From Trichopria drosophilae (lineage: Eukaryota; Arthropoda; Insecta; Hymenoptera; Diapriidae): a DNA stretch of 64,000 bases. The position numbers and the translations under genes are program-made. The notes beneath the pieces are model-generated. The model was not told the origin of the DNA. It worked only from the letters and a program-made list of their open reading frames with translations, and ran no database searches. Shown here piece after piece: positions 48,801 through 57,800 of the stretch (positions are counted from its first letter, which is position 1; every line of letters starts with the position of its first letter). The stretch covers positions 85,185,501 through 85,249,500 of the forward strand of contig CM059586.1 in assembly GCA_030407085.1 (NCBI GenBank), written 5' to 3'.

Positions 48801-51800
48801 TGGAAATTTTCTGGACGTTCTAACTCAAAACTACGAGCTTTATTTAAAAAATGATAAGAATGAAAAGTTCTTAGAATTTACCCAGAAATATTTTATTATA
48901 CCACGGAATTTTTTAAGATTTTTTTATGACATTTGGGTTTTTTTTTTAAATTTTTTTACCAAATTGTAATTTGTTAACGAAAAATTATGAAAAAAATTTG
49001 CTGTATTCTCTAATGAATTCTAAGAATTTTTTGTTCTTTAAAATGGTTTCCAAATGTTGACATTTTTCGAGAATAAAAATCCTAAGCTATATTATTTAAA
49101 ATTTATTTTCTCATAAACTTACGGAAAAAATACAAAGGCGAACAAACTCTCAGAATTCATGAGAGAATACACTAAATTTTGTTCAGAATTTTTCGAATAT
49201 AAATTACAATTTTGAAAAAATTAAAAAAAAAAATTCATTACAAAAATCTAAAAAAATTCCGTGATATTTCTAGATGAATTCTGAGAACTTTTCATTGTTA
49301 CCATTGTATTAAAAAAGATCGTTGTTTTTGAGTTAGAACGTCCAAAAAATTTCAAAGAAATTTTCATTGTTGCGGCCATTTTGAGGTCGTTAGAATGATT
49401 AAGTGTATAAAAGTAAAATTGTTCTTTAAAATTGAAGTATTTTATTCGCCTTTATTCAGAGTTTCAATAAAATCCCAATATTCTAAGGGCTCGAAAAAAA
49501 TTGGTAAGAATAAATATTTCCCAATTTTTTTAACATTTTTTTAAAATTCGGCGCCATATTGGAATTCCTAATGGCCGAACGTTAATTTTGACCTCGGAAT
49601 CTTGAAGAGCCGCCTCGAAAACAGTAGGATATGTACCTCTCAATTTTTGTTAACTTCCATTTTGATACAAAATACTCGATTGAAATAGAAGGAAGAAAAA
49701 GTGTTCTTTGGGCGTTAATGGGTTGATATAAGAGATCGAACTTTGCATGGCCCAATTACCAAACTTAAATAGTTTTTAATCAAAATAAAAACGAACCGCA
49801 AAAACGGATAAATATCGTTTTTCTCGTCTGTACACTAGATATCTTAAAAACTGGCCAATGTTTGACCTTGGTATTGAAAAGTCTGTTAGAGATTTTTTCA
49901 AGAAAATTCTTGGTAAGGTCGGTCCCATTAAGAAAGAAATTTAAAAAACAATATTTATTGACGTTTCGGCGGCATGTTGTGCTCCCTCTTCAGTAATGTA
50001 GAATAAAAAGTTTTTTTTAGGATGTGTGCAACAATTTTTGTACAGAAAGATGAATTTTGTTTGTGGTTAAGAACTTTTTATTCTATATTACTGAAGAGGG
50101 CGCACATGCCGCCGAAGCGTCAATAAATTTTTTTTTTTATTTCTTTTTTAATGGAACGGACCTTACCAAGAATTTTCTTGAAAAAATCTCTAACAGATTT
50201 TTCTACAGCAATTATTACTAGCGGTCAAGAAACAAATTATTGAAATCAAGATGAATAAAAATCCTGTTAATTCCAGTAATGTTTGACCTTGTATACCCAT
50301 TACAACTTTTGATCAGGATATCATGAACTACAACATACTCCATCAGCACCCGATTTGACTGTACCTAATTTTCCATTTATTGTGTGCGGGTACAATTCCA
50401 ATTTGACGAATCGTCATAATTCTCACTTTTATTGCAGAATTGGACATTGATAAGGAAGAAAATGCTAAACTTGGCGTTTACTGGTTGACTAAAGCGTCGG
50501 AACAGGGGAACCTTGAAGCCACAGATATCCTCAGAAGCTGTTTAACAACTGGCAAAGGGATTACGGAACACAATTATTACGATGTCAAAAGTTGTTTGGA
50601 CATGTCTCAAGATGAAAAACTCGCCAGGCGTGCAGCAAGGGAAATGTTCACGAGGTAAGAATTAACAAGAGTAACATATAGAACTTGTGTTAATCAATGT
50701 GACCTCATATTCAGTCTTTCCAATGGCGAGGATTTTATCACGACCGAGCAGTTGCAAAAGCGGATGAAAGATGTGGCATCTTGTAAAGGTGACAAGCGCA
50801 CAAGCAGTTCCCGTTCCAATGGAATGAAACGTCCCCAAAAGTCATTACAAGGGGATTTTTATGACGAAGACCTACCGTCTGACGAGGATGCTGATGTGGA
50901 TTCTTCTTCGAGTAGAAAAGAACGAGTCGAAGACATGACACCAGGTACAAATAAAAAAATAAGAACGTAATGTTGTGGTAACAAAATGCTATGATAATCA
51001 TTTCTTACAGATTGGTCCGACCATCAAGGAGAAAAAATCACAGAAGCAGCGTTAGTATCAGCAGCAGCGAGTTATGCCCGTGGAAACCTTCCTATAGTCT
51101 CTCGAGTCTTGTATCTAGTTGATCCAGCGCAAATGGAGCTGGATACAGTACCCTTGCTTCAGCGGCCATTCGTTCATCCGCTTGCCTCCTTGCAACGTCT
51201 CTATATTTGGTTGGTAGAGACACTAGGACGGCGAGGAATACCTTTCAGAAAATTCTTTTTTACTACGCATTTGCACATAGTTGTGCTAGTTCTTCTTTAC
51301 GCTCTATTTGGTACTGAAAGTCTAATATTCTTCGTCCCCATGGCATTGTATTATCTTTCGTTTATCGTTATGGTAGTAGCGACTTTCCAGATGTTGCAAC
51401 GGAATCGAGAGCTCTCAAGTTTACGAGTTTGGTCTCGGCTGTTCCTCAGTTATTCTGGCGGAAACTTAAATCCTGAAGAAGCGGAGTATCAGTTTTGTCG
51501 AAATAACCTCAAACCGTTCGGTCACTTCTTTTTGTCGCTGTTATTGAATTTAGCTATCTACCCTGTGATCGCACATCAATGGACGTCACAGTCAGAGTTC
51601 ACGGTTATCGCTGTAACTCTAACGTTAATGACATTGGTGAAGTTCGCCTGCAAAGACTGCTCGAGGCTTCCAGACTTGCTTGCTTTATTCAGTTTCAGTT
51701 TGAACGTTTTGGCAAAGTATCCGTACGAAGCAGACATCGTGGTAGCGCAAACTTGGAGGTTTTTAGACATGAAAGTTCCAACTTTTGCTTCGTATGTTGT

Positions 51801-54800
51801 TGGTAACGGAATCGAATTCTGCTTGAATTTTCGTGCAGTGTTCTATTTGATAATACCAGCAGTTTTCTTGAAAATGGCTGCGAGAGATGGATGGCGAGGA
51901 ACGTACAAAGTTTTCATTCCGCATTGCGTGACGTTGAGTTGGTGGCAAATCGCAGTTTTGAGTTCTCAAGGCGCTACATGGTACGGATTGATTCGAGGAG
52001 CATTGGCTCTAGTTGGAATGGTTTTGTTTCTACCCATCGCTGGTTTGGCTTCGATAATATTACCTATCGTGGCTACCGCTAAGTATTTGTCCGAGAGTGA
52101 CTTGGCTACAAGAATTATTCTTACGTCGGTACTTGGTGGCCTGCCGTTCTTGGCATCTTGGTACCTGAAAAAGATGCGAGCACCAAGGAAGTACAATTGG
52201 GTTATTACCAGCTGCCAGGTAAGCTTATTTGAAGTCCATACAATTATTTTCTTGTCCTAAGGCCACGAGATATCACGCGTAAAAATATCATAAAATTTTA
52301 ATATTACATTACAAAAATATCACACTGTATTTACATATTAATCACGACGATGTAAACATAATACTATTATTATTGTCATTATTCACAGCATGCTTATTCT
52401 ATTCCCGTAATCTATTACTTGTTGGATAATTGTTTAATTTAGTTAGTTTGAAATCATGGGTTTGTCGTTTGTTGTAAGCCAAAAGGGAAAAAGATTATTA
52501 AATTATAACGGTTACATGTATAATACAATACGCAGCAGGGAAATGTAACATGGAGGTGTGTAGAATATTTTTCAGTGAAGCATTGTACTGCGTTAGTACA
52601 GACTAATTCTAGTCGAAAAAGTGGTAAGTTTTTATTGTTTTGTGAGTGTTTACGTGGATTATCCCACAATGTGCGTGTTTAAAATTGTTATATATGTAGG
52701 GGAATGTATCCATGGGCGGCCCGGCTCCATGAGTGGCCCACCCTTCTGATTTTTATCAAACTAAAAACGAAATATCAAATTTTTGGTTGAAACAGATGCG
52801 TATTATCGCGAAACCATTTTTAATAAGATTCATAAGTCAATACATGCATTTTCGCATTCAGTATAGCTGCTCGTAGAAATGTATTGTTGAAAAACGTTGG
52901 CAAAGTTTTGCGTTCATTTCAATTCAGTATTAAAAAACATAAAATTATTACTTTTTTAAGGTAAGTTTTATTTTTTTCTTGTAAATTAAACGTTGAAATT
53001 CATCATATCTGAAGGGTTTACAAATATTTCAATGCTACGAAAAAATTTCATGCATTTTAATTTCGACTTCCATTTCCATGAGTGGACGACTTTTTATATC
53101 CGTAAGCGGTCCACTTATTTTTGGCATTTTAAAGGTTATGGTGCGGAAGCGTAATTTCTGAGTGTAATTTAACATTTTGTTTTTGAATATAAATAAGTCA
53201 TTAAAGTAGAATTTAAGTGTTGTATTGAACCGGAATACATATTAGAATGATAGATTCGATGGGGTTTTCACAAAGTTTCTTTTTTATGTTGACCTTACCT
53301 TTATTCACATTTTCTCCATGTATTGCACACAGTAAAAGTGTTCAAAATAAATAAATTATTATATGAAAATTAGAATTTCGTTGTATTTTTGCTGTTTCTA
53401 GCCATTCTAAGGGGATTTGAACGAGTGGTCCACTCATGGATATACATTTTTTATAATCAATTTTATTTAACTGTAGAAAGTAACCCAAATGCATTTAATT
53501 TATACCTCGGGACTATATCTACCTAACAGTGTATAGAAGACTTAAAATTTCCTTTATTTAATTAACTTTTTACACTAAATTAAAAACGTGGTCCACTCAT
53601 GGATACATTCCCCTAGTATTTCAAATATTATTTGTAATTTGATGACTAAATGTATTTTTGACCCTCCGGCCGTAAAACTCGATTTCTCGGCTTAGGGCTA
53701 AATCATCGGCGGCGAATTATCGAGTCTTACGACAATCGGAACAAAAAATACATTATTGGTCACGGGTAAAATATCTCTCTTTTCTTCGAAATGCCTCACT
53801 TCGCTCGGGCGACAAACTTCACAATCGTCGAAGACCTATACTAGCGCCCTTAGCACATAATGTATTATTGTTCATTTCGTGGACATTTTCTTGTATTTAA
53901 TTTTAATTACTTGTATTCAATATTTTTTTTATTTTTGTTTGTGATATTTTTATGGTGATCTTCTGGTAATTTGTTATATTGACGTGTGATATTTTGACGC
54001 TTGTTATTTTGACGCGTGTCATTTAGACGTGTAACCATCCATTAGTGTTTATAAATTGTTCGCTTCCTATATTTGAATGTGAATTTCGACGTCGACAATC
54101 GTAAACTGTAGATTTGTCTCTGTTCAAAACAATAACATAAACGACATCTCTCTTCTTCAATGACTCTGTCAGTTTCTTATTTCATTGGTATCAATAATAG
54201 CAGCATTCAGATTCAGTACCTGTCATGGGAACCACTAATAATGTTTTTTCTACTGTTGAAAATCAGTGTGATTCGTCTTTAGTAGATTCTACAAATAATT
54301 TTGCAACACCAAACGTGGAAAATGTTATAAACAATTCAGCGGATTTGTTTGTGCCAGACGGTTTCTCTGATGATAAAAATGTGAATTTATATATAAAATA
54401 TAACTATAAATATCATACAACAGAAATAAACGAATCAATTTTTGTTTTACTTTACTAAAATATCAAAACAAAAATATAAAAACGGATAAAATAATTTACT
54501 ATAATTTTTTGTTTCTTTAAAATCATAATTATTATTACATCGGGGGGTGGTCCATTCTCTCTCCTCCCAATCACACCACTTTGTTCCTCTTTTTCACGTA
54601 TTGTATATAATATACACTCCCCAGCAATCACTTTTGCCATACTTTAAAAAATCGAAAGGCATCTAAAAGGTTATTGCAATAGTTTTTTTATTTTTGTTTT
54701 TATTTTACTTTGGTTTTATTTTCGTATTTTCTACTTAAAAACGAGTACTTTTTCTTGTTAACATTTTTTTCTATAGCTCCTACACGGAAAGAAGCAGACA

Positions 54801-57800
54801 GTACTGGGTGCTGTCTGGAAAGCACCGGCTACTGTCCGGCCGTCTACGAATCTGCCGTTTTTTATCTTTCGGGCTTGCTTGTACCTAAACTATACATTGT
54901 AGGATAGCGTTCTCCTGGACTTTTTGTAGGAAATTCACTCTACAAGAAAGGTTTAGTGAATTTTTGCCGTATCAAGCGATAGAATGAATAACAAAGATTT
55001 CGGCGTCCGCGCCATATTCTGAAAATTCGTTGTTTTTCATTCTATACCCTACTGGAAGTAAACGGATTCAAACGGATAGAACATTTGTATCCGTTTGAAT
55101 GCCCACTTTGCATTCTTTTCAATCGGTTGTTGTCCGTCAAAACTGAATACGTTCTGGATCCGTGGAATGGAAAATTGATCCGCCTCAATCCGTTCTAATA
55201 TGAGCCTGTCGAATCCGTGTCTATCCGTATCTATCCGTGATATGGCACCGAGTGTGCACCTGTTTTTATCCGTTTCTATTTGCATAAATACTTTCATCCG
55301 TCTCAATCCTTAAAAACTGAGTCAATATTTATCCGCATATATCCGCCAGCGTATACGAAAATTAAATCCGCTTCTATTCGTTGGTATACTTGTTTCCTTT
55401 TTTATTCGTAAAAATGTATAAATATTTATCCGCATCTATCCGCCTGCGTATACGAAAATTCTATCAGCTTCTATTCGTTTGTATACTTTGATATTATCGT
55501 TTGTATAGTTTGCAATACAAAGCACGAACTATTTAAAAGTTATGCATTTGAATATTTATTACCAGGATATACATCTTTGTATTAATTTAATGTAAGAATA
55601 TTGTAAGATAGTCGTTAGGGTTGTTCAAGTATTGCGATTTTTCGAAATTGCCCTCCCTCCCCTTTCGTCATGTACATGGAAATATGCTCAAGTGGCTTGA
55701 TTTTTCCGAATCACAGAGTTGCACGGATAGGGAATTAACGGAACGAAAACATTTCCGATCCGTCACAGATAGTTAAAATTGCTCGCAAATGCCTACCGAT
55801 GGAGACGCGGATTGAAACCGACGGATCGAAACGTATAGGCTCGGAAACGTATCGAAACGGATTGAAAACGATATGTGCGGACATACAGTCGGATAGAAAT
55901 CCGCGGATTAAAGCGGATTAGAAATGTAATTTGCGAATCGCGAATATGCGCGGATAGGAAAGTATTGGAACGGACTCGTGTGCGATCCGCGGCAGACGTC
56001 GGGAATAAATTAATGTTGGACGCGGATACGGACGGATTAGTCACGGATAGCCTTCGGATACAAGACGTTAAAAATGTATTGAAACGTTATCAAACGTATA
56101 TAAACGGTTAGCCGAAGTATTAATACGGATAGGGTTTGAATCAGTTTACTTCCAGTAGGGTAGCTTCCGTATAAAAAACAGTGCAAGATACGACAAAAAT
56201 TCACTGAACCTCTTTTTTTGGGAGAAGGAAATTTCCTACAAAAAATTCCGCGAGAGCCCTATTCTAAAATGTATAGTTTAAGGACAATCGAGCCCGAAAG
56301 ATAGAAAACGAAAAATCGTAGACGGCCGGACAGTAACCAGTGCTTTCCAGACAGCACTCAGTACTGTCTCCTTCTTTCCGTTCAGTTTGCGAAATCATAA
56401 GAAAATAAAATACATCATTTAAGCGGAGCGAATTTGAAAACTATGAAACTAACAGGGTTTAATTGTTCGTCCATTTTTGTGCGACCATTCTGACCGGAGT
56501 TATGACTATTTTTATAAAAAAAAAAAATATGATTTTTTAAATTTTCATATTATTTCGTAAACTAATAGCGATATAAGAAAATGTTAAATACAAAAAATAT
56601 TAATTTTTAGGTAGAAAATACAAAAATAAGGTCAAAATTTATAAAATAAAAAAATGTTGTTGTAGGTAGAAATTTTTTGTTTAATTTCTCATTTTATATA
56701 ATATACTTATTTATTCAAAGTTATACATACGAACAAATTGTAAAGTTACTTTTAAAAATGGTATGTAGTATATAAATCAAATATATAATAATTTTACAAA
56801 ACAATTCGTAGTGTCTAATAATGCAGAAAAAAAATTCATTATCATTAAAATATTAATGCGTCTTTTTTAAAAGTAACGCTACATTTTGTTCATATACATA
56901 ACTTTAAATAAACCACTGTATTACAAGAAACGAGAAATTAAAATAAATTCTATCTACAAAAAGCTGAAGAACCAATTTTCTTTATGTTCAAAATTTGGCG
57001 TTATTTTTGTATTTTCTACCTAAAAACGACTATTTTTTCATGTATCGCTCCTAGTTCTCGAGATAATAAGAAAATTAAAATCATCATCGCTTTTTTTAAT
57101 AAAAATAGTCATAACTCCAGCCATAAAGGTCGCACAAAAATAGGCAAGCGATCATTTTAAAGGTAAAAGGCATACCTTTAAACCCCCGCTAGTTTCATCA
57201 CTTCACTATTATTCGTGTCCAATTAGCAAACAATTAACTAAAGAAAAAAAAACATATAATTTATTCTTATTCGTTTTTTAAACATAAAAATCTGAATTTT
57301 GCGTCTTTTCAATTTTTCTTTCGTTTAAATGAAAGCTGTTGCAATAACCTTTAAAATACCGTTCGACTTTTTAAACTGCGATACAAAGCGCGCAAGGCTG
57401 AGAGATATAAACAATCATTTATATCTCAACAAGTTATGAGCGGTCCATTCTGAAATTTTTACAGTATCTTCTACGGACTTGAATACGTATTTTTACAGCA
57501 AAATATTAACAAAAAAAAAACATACCGAATCTGATATAATCTAATTTGTTTGTAAAAATTGTCAAACTTATGGATTAAAAAACAATACCAATTTTTTTTC
57601 AGTTTCGGAATAAAGTTTAAATTAATAGGAAACTTTTATTTCTGATAACATTTTTTGTATAATGAGTAATTTTCGAGTTACAGGCATTTCCAAAAGTTAC
57701 TTTTTTCTTTTTTTAAAAACGTTGAAAAATCATATCTCGAAGATATTGAATATCGTATTCAAATTAAAAAAACACGTATATTTTATTCTTTTGTCAAGAG

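Noticed and set aside
51576..52196. Several open frames overlapping wolframin exon 5 on both strands
   Set aside because: They are shadows of the long wolframin frame and have no features of their own.
55793..56111. Open frames on both strands rich in Arg and Ser
   Set aside because: They are translations of the CGGAT-word element and appear in both orientations because it is an inverted repeat.
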